Part shown: piece by piece, positions 1 through 10,229 of the stretch
Layout: every line of letters starts with the position of its first letter
How positions within the stretch are numbered: the stretch's first letter is position 1
Origin: Blakeslea trispora
Taxonomy: Eukaryota > Mucoromycota > Mucoromycetes > Mucorales > Choanephoraceae
DNA length: 64,000 nucleotides
Assembly (NCBI GenBank): GCA_025331445.1
Contig: JAIWNE010000008.1
Span: 258,001 to 322,000, forward strand
Direction: 5' to 3'
Notes under the pieces: generated by a model
Seen by the model: the letters and a program-made list of their open reading frames with translations, nothing else
The model's database searches: none
Told to the model about the DNA's origin: nothing
Made by a program: the position numbers and the translations under genes

Positions 1-15
1 ATAAAAAAGAGTAGA

Positions 16-2083
16 TTATTGAGCCAACTTGACTGACTTGATAACGTTAGTCTTTACACCACTCATTTCACCACCATAACCAGAAGTTTGACCCTTGTAG
101 ACAGCTCTTGTAGAAGAAAGCTTCTTCATTTGCTTGGCATACTTGTTTCTGTGCTTGACACGAGCATTTCTGTTTTCCTTCTTGCGGTGAGGTGTCAAAC
201 CTCTGTTCTTGAGGATCTTATAAGAGGCTAAACGCTTCTGACCATCTTCCACATCCACATCACGGCTCTCAATAGCTGGTCGAGAGGCTTCGTATTCTTC
301 TTGTTTAGCTCGTTTGGCTGCTTGTTTGTTTGCAGCAATATCGGCATAATATTCGTCGTCTGAATTGTTAACTGCATCTGCTGCTGCTGTATCTTCTTGG
401 TCCCAATCTTCGTCATCCAAATCAGCCGATTTATCTTGTGGTTGCTCAACACCTTTACGTTCTCTTTTAACACGATCTCTGTACGGTAAATCAACATCAC
501 CTTGATATTTGTTCTTATTCTTGGCTTGTTTCTATCAAAAGAAGGACTTGGTAAGTATGTGGTTTTATCAGAACATAAAAGAGGAAAACTTACAGCATCA
601 ATCTTGACAACATAATCTCGAATTGACTTCTTCTTTGCAATTTTATCTTCCATATCAAGTTCATCCAAGGCATCCAATTCACCAAAGTCATCAGAGACAC
701 GCTTACGCTTCTTGGCTTGTTTCTTGAGACTCTTGAATTCTTGCTCTATATCTTCAATTTCATTCAACAAGTCTTCTCTTGACTTTTCTTGTTCCAAATC
801 GCTGTACACTTCTTCTTCTTCTTCTTGGTCAGACACATCAGAATCAGCTGTCATGACTTGTACTGCCTTCTTTGTCTTTGACTTTGTCTTCTTCTTCTGA
901 TCTATGTCAGGTTGATCTAAGCTCTCAACAAATGCTTCAATATCTGATTGAAGTTTATCCTCTAAGCTATCCAATTTTTCTAATGTCTGTCTTAACTGAA
1001 CCAAGGCCTGAATGACAGGGTGGTCTCGAACATCACTGGATTCGGAAGCTTTCAGGGCGAAATAGAATGAGATGTTTGTCAGGTAATTCATGAAAGTTTG
1101 GTATTTAAACAAAATGAATTGTGCCATTTCTTGGCTTTGCTTATTCTTTGCTTGAATCTTCTCGACCAATTCCTTCAAGTCTTGAATGGATGCTGACTTC
1201 TCTTTGAATTCATCCAGCAGATCGATCAATTCGGGTGATTCGTTTTGAATGATTTTCACCTTTTCTGCAATAGGAAGATTTTTGTGGCGCTTGTCTACCT
1301 TTATTGAACTGTTAAAAGGGTTAGCAAGAGAGTTTGTCAACACAAAAAAAAACACTAAACTTACTCAAATGAGATATCTTGTAAATCTTTGTTGACATCT
1401 TCTACTAATTTCTTGTCGGCTTCTGCATCTTCATTGTTGCCTACACCCCAACCAGCTAAAGCATCATCGACGAAATCAGCTTCGTCCATGTTGGACAGTT
1501 GCTCTTTTTGAATTCTCAATGCTTCTTCTTCTTCTTCACGCATTTCATCTAAATCATCGCCTTCATCAGCATCATAGTAAGCACTTTTAGAAGTACCCCA
1601 GGTTTTATCTTGATTTTAGCATGAGATGTCAGTTTCACAGTACAAAATAAGAATAGTCATTCGTTCCATTTACCCTCTAAATCATCATCATTTGCTTGTT
1701 GACCTTCAATATCATCTTCGGATAAATCTTCTTCAGAGTCAATGCCTTCAAGGCCATATATTTCCCGGTCACTTTCCTCTATATACGAAAAAAAAAGATA
1801 CCAAGTCAGTGTTATATGCCTAGTTGTAAGTTGTCTCCCTTTACTAACCTTGATCGCTTTCTTGGTTATTGTTCAACAGGATTTTCTCTCTATCTTCATG
1901 AACTATTGAAAGTAACAAGGTAATGTAAGCTTCAAGATCTGCTGTTTATGTGATCAACCTACATTCATCTTCTGAATCATGTTCAACGTCGTCCCAGGTG
2001 CGAATAGCTTTGATCTTGCTGTCGCGAGGAGTATCGAGATCTTTTTTGGAATCTCGGAAAACAGGAGTCTTTCTCTTTCCCAT
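16..2083 (-). CDS. UTP3: U3 snoRNP / SSU processome protein Sas10/Utp3
   Basis: Nucleolar component of the small-subunit processome needed for 18S rRNA maturation. The reading starts at MGKRKTPVFRDSKKDLDTP (ATG at 2083) and runs through about six exons split by short GT-AG introns. It has an acidic N-terminal half, a central Sas10/Utp3/C1D-type helical domain (roughly 1355 down to 1000), a Lys-rich linker, and a basic C-terminal Sas10 domain (420 to 16) with LASYKILKNRGLTPHRKKE and GYGGEMSGVKTNVIKSVKL, the hallmark of the family. The stop TAA is at 16-18. The predicted protein is about 590 residues, normal for the family. The next gene upstream is on the same strand. Identification is from recognised family motifs; exon edges are approximate. 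Confidence 0.9.
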
Positions 2084-2567
2084 AGTAACTTTTTTATATA
2101 ATTAGTCTACAAAAAAAAAGATATACAAAAAAAGAAAGCTACAAATTCACTCTTGGTGGTGGCTTGGGACTGTTGTCCGTTTTTTCAAAATAAATTTCAG
2201 ACGATTTCTATATATTAAATGAGACGAATAAAAAGAGGGTCTGCCTTTCCTTAATTTTGATTGGACAGTCTTCATTTCATTAAGCCAAATGTCAAGATAA
2301 GCGTTGGTCTGTGTTTTTTTTTGGTATATGCATGCTGGTGTATCGTATGAAGTATACGATTTTGTAAAGTACATCTCTGCTTTAATCATGTTTGGTGTAA
2401 ATGCCTTTCCTTGACATGAAGTGTGTCTTTATCAGGCGTTAAATTCCCATAAAAAAAAACTACTTGCTTATTCCTCATACACTGTCAAAAAGAAAAGTCG
2501 TATATAGTTTATATTAGAACAAATTAATGTTGGTAAAAATAAAATAAAATGGGATATACAAAATAAA
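2084..2567. other. Intergenic region, no gene seen
   Basis: About 480 bases between the UTP3 start and the end of the CSL gene region. It should hold the UTP3 promoter and the CSL 3' untranslated region. Short open frames here show no recognisable protein features. Confidence 0.6.
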
Positions 2568-2684
2568 TTAAGTGCCAAATTGATGGAAAGAATACATTTG
2601 ATTTGTCTTGTAGACCAATCCATCTTTTCGAACCAACAACAATCTGATGCTATAGCCTGATTCTGTCTTGATGAGCTCCATAGA
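2568..2684 (-). pseudogene. In-frame continuation of the CSL TIG domain beyond the stop
   Basis: Directly after the TAA at 2685-2687, the same frame stays open for 38 codons to a TAA at 2568-2570. It encodes LLLVRKDGLVYKTNQMYSF, which matches the last strands of the CSL TIG domain (animal counterpart pattern LVRNDGIIY...FTY). The distance from the preceding CGLP segment fits the family to within a few residues. No convincing GT-AG intron removes the stop; a 16-nt GT...AG stretch is too short. It could be a nonsense mutation, a base error, or stop-codon readthrough. Confidence 0.65.
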
Positions 2685-5435
2685 TTACAACAGTTCCTCT
2701 CTTGAAGGGAGACCACAGACAAGCATATCGCGACTCTTGTATTCTGTGTAGGTTGCCTTGATATCACCTAACCAAACTTGTAGGTCTCGACTGAAATATT
2801 CTCCAGAAAGAGTCATCATCCAGCTTGCCTCTTTATTTGTATCCTGAGTGATGGACATATGCGTAATATAAGGAAATCGAATGTTATCATTCATCTCTTG
2901 GGATACCATCTGAGGTGGTGTCCAAAACGTATAGATAGCACATTCTATAGGTTAGAAAAAAAAGGGGGGTTGAAAACCTTATATGTCAGTAAAAAAAAAG
3001 AATTAAAAGCCTTTCCCCCTAAAACCCAAGATATTCTATCTTATAAATTTACCTGTACCCACAATGGTCCAAACAGCTGCATCTGTCACATCTTCGCTCC
3101 AATAAGCACCATATTCAGCCAATGCTTGTGAACCATTGATGGAAGAATGACTGTTACGTCGTTGCCTATAGCTCAAATGATCTTCGTAGGTAGCTGAAGG
3201 TACTGAGATCGAATGAGATCTTTGGAGAAGAGGCATGAAAGGATTAGGATAGGGCTGGAATCGATAGGTATCACTGGCACTACTGATCCTCCGTCTTGCG
3301 TTAGTATGAGTATCCAACGGAGAACCCATAGAGGATGCGTTCTCAAAAAGGAGAGAGGCTCGTCTCTGGCGAGATAAAGGATCTGATGTCATTGGAGCAT
3401 AACCATTGTCTGTTATCGTTGAGGAGTGGGGAAGGGCAGCTGTCACTGTGGCTGCAGCAGCAGCGGCTCTGGTGGCAGCTGAATTCAACAGGAATTGATT
3501 TGATTTGATGGGGCTTCGCTTGTTGGCTGTCTTGCGAGTACCTACCATATCATTTAGACAGGCCAAATAGGTAGCTTGACTCTGTGCTGTCTGTGGCATC
3601 ATCTGATAAGGATCTTCCAGGGACGATGGGTGATAAGAAGAGGTCTCTGGTTGAACAATCTGAAGTGCTACCTTGTGTAATTGTGAGACTGGATCGCCCA
3701 ATACTTCATCACCCATCTCACCACCTCTTGAAAAGGAAACATCAAAACCCTCAGGGCATCGAGCTCCTCCTACGACTGTAGAGGCCTTGTCGACTTTTCG
3801 GATGATCATGACAGGACTGACAAGACCGGTTGTCAGACACTGAAGGACCACATGTTGATTGTATCGTACAGCCAGGGGTTGGTGGGTCTTGTTCTTAAGT
3901 GCAATGGTAGGTGGATTAGGATAAGGAATGTTGGGGGATAGACTGGCACAGCCAATATAATCGTTGACTGTCGATGTTGTCTCTGTTGTTGTTGTAGAGG
4001 GAGGAGGGCCTACAATCCAAATGATAAATGGATCCCAAGCACCTGTTCTAGCTACAAAGCATGTATCTGCACCTTGATGAACCTCGCCTTGTGTTTTGTG
4101 TCGACCTGGATAGTCAAACAGACATGATTCACCTAATGTAGATGATACGCCCAAGTATTTTGTAGATACAGTTTGCGAACGGATGCGATTGAATAATGAG
4201 ACCAATGTTCCATGATAGATACATACTTGTCTCCATTGAATAAAGAAAATAGTAGATTAGTGATGTTCATTTATCATATGCAAATTAAGCTTACGTTCAA
4301 CATTTTTCACACTCTGTCGTTTTTTACTAGGTTTGCTGATGACCTTAATGGCTCTACTGGATAAGGTACCCAATAGATGACCATTGGCCAATTGTAGTTT
4401 TATTAAGCATTCTACTTTCTTTTTCTTTTCATCTGTATCACTGATATACAATCGCTTTAGAACACATCGACCTCCTGCCAATGATGTTTGACGTTCGTTT
4501 TGAAACCAATCTTCCATAGCTGTTGTTGTTGTTGTGTTGTTGTCTGGATGATGAGATTCTTGTGCTTGTTGTTTCTTTTGACTGTTTGATTTATGAACAT
4601 TTCCTCCAGTTTGACCTATGACAGTACCTAATTCATCGTACCATTCAATTCGACCTGACTGTTTCTCCGAGTTTTCACCCGAGATACAGATAGTCATAGT
4701 AGGCGGACCACCATGTGGATGGTTTTCATCTCGAAATTGGACACCCTTCTTTTGTTGTTCAGAAGGAGTCCACCAACTTGAGCCTATGACCATAGCTGTA
4801 GGTGGGGGACATAGAAATCTAGTTTGATTTGTTAGACCTTGAGAATCATAACAAAATAAGCTTTATTGTTGACTTGCCTTTTTTCAGTGCCATAACTCTT
4901 TTGAGCTACTTTGCTGGTCATGATAATGACTGTCTTCTCATTGGACTCCAAAGTAGACGGATAGCTTTGTAAAACGGATTGAGTTGGTTGTATGGATGGT
5001 GTTGTACAATGGTTGAACTTTCCGGATGGCCGGTAACTTGAAGAAGGTATTGTTGTCTATCAAAGTGTTATTTCTTTTTTGTTCTTATACATTTTGATCG
5101 TGAGAAAAAATAACAACATAAAAGGGGGAGAAGCTTGAAATTTACCATTGAAATATGATCTTCTATGCCATTAAAATAAGAAATGATGGATTTTGAGTTT
5201 TCTTGTTTCTCTAATTCCTTTTTTTTGGAGTAGCAGTTGACATTAGCACAACTGTGTTATAAATCATAAAAAAACATGAGCATACGTTAAAACCATCTAA
5301 TGAAGTGTCTTGTTGTTCAGGTAACATCATGTCGAATGGAAGAAAATCCAAGACGGGTTGAAATTCAGTTTGATGCTTTGGAGTATCGAATGACCGAGAT
5401 TCTTGTAACAAAGAATCCATTGCGTCTTGTTCCAT
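2685..5435 (-). CDS. CSL-family (CBF1/RBP-Jk/Su(H)/LAG-1) transcription factor with in-frame stop
   Basis: Sequence-specific DNA-binding factor of the CSL family; animal members are the Notch effectors, and fungal members (Cbf11/Cbf12 type) act without Notch. Domains in order: N-terminal Rel-homology-like domain with QKSYGTEKRFLCPPPT (across the 4900/4800 intron) and CVLKRLYISDTDEKKK; the linker IKVISKPSKKRQSVKN; the beta-trefoil domain starting VSLFNRIRSQTVSTKYLGV; VMIIRKVDKAS and DPVSQLHKVALQIV; a fungal-type low-complexity insertion (about 4000-3150); and a C-terminal IPT/TIG domain (LSGEYFSRDLQVWLGDIKA). A TAA at 2685-2687 ends the frame in the middle of the TIG domain, yet conserved TIG sequence continues in the same frame to 2568. 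The start is uncertain: MEQDAMDSLLQ at 5435 is the best visible ATG, but more exons may lie upstream. Confidence 0.87.
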
Positions 5436-5833
5436 CTCTGACCATGCTTCCTGTTTGCTGTATTCAAATTCAGCAGTTTCTCTTCTTTTATGGTTTTGGT
5501 AGAGACCATTGATGTGTCAGAGAAAACGAATAATGATCTGACATACTGCATTCAATAGAAAAGAAAGAGAATTTCGTATGAATTTCGTATGAATTTCAAT
5601 CTCTGTATTTATTTTTCAAGAAAAAACAAAAAAAAAAAAAGAAAAAAAAAGGGACAAAGTTATTGATGGGAAAAAAAAATAACATAGAAAAGTGCGGGGT
5701 AAGGTTTCTCTTTTGCCTCTGCTTTTGTAAGGTTACTCAAAGAAGTTACTCAACACCATTTTCGGAAACAAGTCTAGGTCTGTTCATGTTCTGTAGTGCC
5801 TATCAAACCATCAATTTGGTTGTCATCTTCAAA
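5436..5833. other. Region between CSL and BLOC1S1
   Basis: About 400 bases with long poly-A runs near 5630. It holds the 3' end of the BLOC1S1 gene and probably the CSL promoter or a 5' exon. On the minus strand the frame leading into MEQDAM stays open up to a stop near 5520, so part may be untranslated leader. Confidence 0.45.
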
Positions 5834-6313
5834 TTACCTTGGTTTACCTTCATGAACAAACTCCAAGGTTGTCATGATTACCCTCATATCATTTTCCATC
5901 AATTCAGCCCAATTGCGTACATCACCTAGTTCCTTGAGGGACATGTTGAAATTGTCCAACAGTGTTAACCATTGCTGTGTTTGATTTGCATATTTTGTTG
6001 TTTGATTGGCCAGCTTTCTGGATTGTTGTTCCAATTCCTTTTGTCTAGTGAAGACCTGACTCACTCTAATCATCAGAATAGTGTCAGTTGTGTTTCTTTA
6101 TTTCGTTATTTCAGTTATTGTCTTGACCCTTCATTCACATAATCTGACAATGCATCTGTTAATTCTTGTGTCGATTGAATCGCGCTTTGTTTCAATAGGT
6201 CTAATTATATGTTAGTTGTTTTGACACACTCTTTATCAAGTGTTTATACCGTTTTCTTTTTTGACTGTTGCCTGTTTCTTGTTGTGTGTCTTTAATAGTT
6301 CAGAAAGTGACAT
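5834..6313 (-). CDS. BLOC1S1: BLOC-1 subunit 1 / GCN5L1 homologue
   Basis: Small coiled-coil protein of the BLOC-1/BORC complexes that act in endosome-lysosome trafficking. It starts MSLSELLKTHNKKQATVKKEN (ATG at 6313), as animal members start MLSRLLKEHQ. After two short introns it ends with KYANQTQQWLTLLDNFNMSL and LKELGDVRNWAELMENDMR, the highly conserved family C-terminus. The length of about 125 residues is typical. The stop TAA is at 5834-5836. It is divergent from LTO1 with a shared upstream region of 326 bases. Confidence 0.92.
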
Positions 6314-6639
6314 GGTAAGAGAATGAGTAAGAAGAAAAGAAGAAGAAGAAAAAAAAAAAGAGCTGTGTAACACAAGACTTTGGCTGACAAATTCTTATTA
6401 AGCCGATAGGTTTTTTTCTCTCTTTTGACAACAATAACACATATACTCAGTGGTTTATTAGGTCCTTTTTCTTTTTATTTCGGGCTATTCTAGCAGTACA
6501 CTGAATTAGAGTGAAGAAAGAAAAAGGGATCCTCTTTTCTCTTTATATACATCTTTTTAAAAAAAAAATTAAATAAATTTCCAGCTAAACAAACTTTTCT
6601 TTTTCTCTTTCTTTTTTTTTTTTTATTATTATTCTAAGA
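6314..6639. promoter_or_regulatory. Bidirectional promoter region of BLOC1S1 and LTO1
   Basis: Spacer of 326 bases between two diverging starts. It is rich in pyrimidine and poly-A/T tracts, with a long T run just before the LTO1 ATG. No specific operator was recognised. Confidence 0.45.
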
Positions 6640-7191
6640 ATGACTACGCTTAAACCACCTGAAGGACAGAGTATTGAATCATTGTGCTATTTAGAGACCA
6701 TGTAAGCCATTGAAATCACTCTTGAAGATCAAGATCTAAAACAACAAAAAGGTTTGCAGAACATGGATTTGATGATGGATTTCGAGAAGGTGAGAAATCA
6801 GGCGAATTAGAAGGTCGCTTGTTTGGTTGTGAAAAGGCATTTGACTTGGGTAAAGAAATTGGATTTTATGCTGGTTGTGTGGATGGCTGGACTCAGTTGG
6901 CTCAACAGTTTCCTGAGCATATTTCACCCAAGTAAAGTTAAAAAAAAAAAGGATATGATTGAAGAGAGCAACAGACTGATTTTCTTGTTTATAAAAAAAA
7001 AAAAAAAAAGAGCCTTAAAGCAGATGGAAGGACTAAAGAAGTTGCTGGATGAATTCCCGGCCTACAATGATCATGAAGCAGATTTGTTTGCTATGAGAGA
7101 TAAGATGAAAAACAAGCTTCGTGTTATTAGTTCTCTCTTGAGTGTTCAACAGAAATTTGACAAGACAGAACAGCCTAAAATGACTTTTTAA
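6640..7191 (+). CDS. LTO1: Lto1/ORAOV1 homologue, Yae1-Lto1 Fe-S adaptor
   Basis: Partner of Yae1 in the adaptor complex that brings the cytosolic Fe-S assembly machinery to Rli1/ABCE1, a ribosome recycling factor. Three exons. Exon 1 (6640 to about 6701) ends inside the ATG codon of LETMFAEHG. Exon 2 carries the family's deca-GX3 repeat, GFDDGFREGEKSGELEGRLF then GCEKAFDLGKEIGFYAGCVD, with glycine every fourth residue. Exon 3 begins KALKQMEGLKKLLDEFP after an intron ending in a long A run, and ends EQPKMTF. Human ORAOV1 shows the same order and a similar C-terminus ending LSF. The stop lies 7 bases from the stop of the convergent ML-domain gene. Confidence 0.9.
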
Positions 7192-7198
7192 TAAAATT

Positions 7199-7800
7199 TT
7201 ATTGTAATTTGAAATCAAGGTGAATGCACGTGACTGTAAGACCATCTTGATCCGTAATACGAATATTGCCATTCAAAGGTAATTTAGGTAATTCTTTGGG
7301 AATATAGGCTATTACAGAGATGAGTGGTAAAGAACACATTGAAGGAATATGATTTACCTGTTGCATCCAATTGAAGATCTCCCGCTAAAAGGGGACAAGC
7401 CTGATGACCCATGACATCAGAATCCAAGACGGAGCATAGATCAAGCTGCTTTTTTATCTTGATCATACCCATAATACTCAAATCAATATCTACTTGACCA
7501 CCTTTGACTTCTTTCACTTATAAAAAAAAAGAGAGTTAGCACACACACACAACAAGAAGAAAGACTAGATATCTTACATAGATTGCCCTTGACTTGAACA
7601 TGAATGGGTTCACCAGTCTTTGGTTGAGCAGGTGAAATAGAGACACCATCTCGGTAACCCATCAGTTGATGAGGCTCTAGAGTGTTACATAAAGACCAAA
7701 TCTCACCATGTGCATCTGGTCTCATAAATGCCTCTTGTTGTTGTGCCAACACAGACCATAAGGACACTAGCACTAACCAACTCTTTTTTCCAATTTGCAT
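7199..7800 (-). CDS. Secreted ML-domain (NPC2-like) phosphatidylglycerol/phosphatidylinositol transfer protein
   Basis: Lipid-binding protein of the MD-2-related (ML) family, close to fungal PG/PI-TP and animal NPC2, expected in the secretory or vacuolar lumen. ATG at 7800 gives the signal peptide MQIGKKSWLVLVSLWSVLAQ, so a longer upstream frame is not the true start. Mature features are SLCNTLEPHQLM, ISPAQPKTGEPIHVQVKGN, VDIDLSIMGMIK, LDLCSVLD, and a final exon NGNIRITDQDGLTVTCIHLD FKLQ (split here for length), with the paired cysteines usual for the family. Introns interrupt after VKGN and after LDATG. The length of about 170 residues is normal. Confidence 0.9.
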
Positions 7801-7992
7801 AATAATAATAATAAGTGATAAAAAAGAAAAAACTAAATGATTCACAAACATCCCACACATAAAAAAATGCCTTTCACACACACATATTTTCTGAGGGGAA
7901 ATAAAAAACAATAAAAAATTTGGCTCGTTTCATAAAGAAAATAAAAATCCTTCTTTTTTTTAATAAGAGTAATGGAATTAAACAAAAGAGAT

Positions 7993-8672
7993 TTAAGCTT
8001 CGGTCTTTTCAGCCTTCTTGTTGGCACGACGTTCACGGAGAGCCTTGTTCTTAGCACGGAGAACTTCGGCTTGTTCAGCGAGGGTCTTGGCACGGACCTT
8101 TTCAGCCTTAGCCTTGTGAATGTGTTCCATCAAGACACGCTTGTTCTTGAAACCGTTACCCTTGGACTTGAGGTAGAGAGAGTGGTACAAGTGCTTATCG
8201 ATCTTACCGGCTTCTCTGTACTTGGCGAGCAAGCGACGGAGAACACGCATACGGCGCATCCAGATAACTTGAGTACGCATACGGGCATCAGCAGTACCCT
8301 TTCTCTTACCGTAACCCATGTGACGACCGTTACGCTTGGCAGCAGCACGTTCGAGGACACGGAAACGAGATTGAGAGATCTCGGGCTTACGGATGATCAA
8401 ACCGTCCTTGACGAGCTTACGGATGTTGGCACCTAAAGTCAAATAACATAAGTCATTGTTTCTCTCTGTTATTAGAATTCACTTACGAGAGTTAGCGTTG
8501 GAGATTTCGTTGACTTCATTGGGATCGAGCCAGATCTTTCTTTGACCACACTTGAGGACGGAAGCAGCGAGACGCTTTTGGACAAGCAAACTGACCCTAA
8601 TGGATTAGGGGTGGATAAGAGTTGGTTGGTTAGTTTAGGGGTTTGATTTATAGTTGAGATGAACTAGTACAT
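7993..8672 (-). CDS. RPL19: 60S ribosomal protein L19 (eL19)
   Basis: Large-subunit ribosomal protein eL19. Conserved stretches are [69 protein letters not shown] and a basic Ala/Lys-rich tail ending KKAEKTEA. An intron follows NSR. The first intron appears to split the start codon: exon 1 supplies AT (8672-8671) before GTACTAG, and exon 2 begins G-GTC-AGT after a TTAG acceptor, giving [15 protein letters not shown]. Early introns are usual in ribosomal protein genes. Codon choice is strongly biased (CGT, AAG, CTT), as expected for high expression. The stop is at 7993-7995. Confidence 0.95.
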
Positions 8673-8861
8673 TGTTAAAATCGACGAAAGCGAAAAAGAG
8701 AAGGTTTTTCTAATTCTCCACTGGCTTCCCTCTTTTTGATTCTACCCAAAAAAAAAAAAAAATTTTTACAGCTACCGTCTATCCAAGCCACTGAATTGAC
8801 CCTACTCAAAAATGAGGCCCATCTATTCTAACTCCGATATATTTTGTTTATTTTATTTTTT

Positions 8862-9798
8862 TCATCCAACAAAATGAATAATAGCATAAATACAGAGACA
8901 AGTGAGGATAATACCACCATAAAAAATCCATTTATCTTGAGCTGATCTTCTCTCAATAAATCGAATGACGTTTTGTGAGACACCTAAATGATTCGCTGTA
9001 TCCAATATCTTCTTTTGTGTTTTCTAAGTGTTGTTTTTTTTTGTTAGTAGCATAAACAGATAAATTGTATCTTGTCTTACTTTTAAAATGGTATGTTGAT
9101 CTGTAATATTTTCAAGCAGAGTCTGTGCTTGACCAATGAAATCGTCCAACTGTGATTCTGTATTTCTGGCAAACGATTGTTCACGTAATGCAAATTCATC
9201 CCGAGTCATGGGTTGGTAAGGATGTTCTGGCTAAAGAAAAAAAAAAGAAAGAAATGAGCTATTTCAAACAAACAGATGGAATAGTAAGGACCTTACCATA
9301 GCATGTCGGTTAGGTCTTCTTAATAAGTTTTCTCGGTTCTGTTCTTGTTTCTGTGTCTCCTGATGTTTCTTGATGGCTTCGAATCTCACTTTCATCTCTT
9401 GTAACTCGTGTCGAAATTTAGACACACGACTGGTAACATATTTTGTTTTAGTTTCTCTCTTTTAAAAGTCTTATTCTCTTCTTACGCAAGTGCTGTTTCC
9501 TTTTTCACGGGTATCATTTCTCGTTTAGCCAGTTGGTCATAGTCATCAATCGATCGTTGTAGTGTATTGAATGCAGCAGATATTTGTCCTGTATTCATCA
9601 TAAGCACAGAGTTTATTTTCATTCAATAGAGTTCTTTACCTTGTAAGCCTACAGAAGCATCTTGGCCTGATTGAAATTCTAGAAAAGGGTAGGTTTATAT
9701 AGAGTATCTAAAATAGTGTACACTTGTGCCTCTTTACTCTGTAAATCCCTCTCAAGTGCATGGCTTTGTTTTAATGCATTATTATATAAAGAATTCAT
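8862..9798 (-). CDS. BOS1: Qb-SNARE Bos1/membrin (GOSR2)
   Basis: ER-to-Golgi SNARE. It starts MNSLYNNALKQSHALERDLQ (ATG 9798) and continues through several exons with long helical segments: LQRSIDDYDQLAKREMIPVK, RHELQEMKVRFEAIKKH, ENLLRRPNRHAMPEHPYQPM, and DEFALREQSFARNTESQLDD. The SNARE core lies in FIGQAQTLLENITDQHTILK followed by KTQKKILDTANHLGVSQNVI. A C-terminal transmembrane anchor, WIFYGGIILTCLCIYAIIHF, ends the protein. The animal orthologue has the same KGTQKKILDIANMLGLSN stretch. Length is about 240 residues. Stop TGA at 8862-8864. Confidence 0.9.
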
Positions 9799-10010
9799 AC
9801 TAAAAAGAAAAGAGAGAGAGAAGATGAGAGAGAGAACGGACTTTTATTTTTATGTGTGCTTTCAGGTACACTTTTCATCAAGTCATGTGACATGATGTTT
9901 GTTATATAATGAAATTTAGAGTTGTTTGTTCCGATATATAAATACAAGACACTAAAGATCCTTTGTTTCTTTCTTTTTATCATGTTCTTTCTCTCTTTCC
10001 ATTATTATCT

Positions 10011-10229
10011 ATGACCATAACACAAGTACCGCAAAAACGATGGGATGAATCTCAATTGGCTATTGAACTCTGTGATGATCACCTTAGGATGCCCAGCTAC
10101 AATCATACAATACGCTATACTAAAAAGTCAATGACAGCCAAATGGATACACTCATTAGGCATTCAACAAGAGAACAGATTAAAATATAGTCTAAAACGTC
10201 TAAAAGATATCCTAATAAAACAAGTTTAA
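10011..10229 (+). CDS. Small 72-residue ORF of unknown function
   Basis: Open frame beginning MTITQVPQKRWDESQLAIEL and ending RLKYSLKRLKDILIKQV. I do not recognise a family. The C-terminal half is basic and helix-prone. It starts 212 bases from the divergent BOS1 start. Its stop overlaps the stop of the convergent CENP-T gene within a single TTAA (10226-10229), which argues that it is real. A longer version starting at 9982 would add a hydrophobic MFLSFYHVLSLFPLLS leader. Confidence 0.5.
   Translation: MTITQVPQKRWDESQLAIELCDDHLRMPSYNHTIRYTKKSMTAKWIHSLGIQQENRLKYSLKRLKDILIKQV

Noticed and set aside
7972..8436. 154-codon open frame antisense to RPL19
   Set aside because: A by-product of codon bias in RPL19; composition is Thr/Leu/Glu-rich without family likeness.
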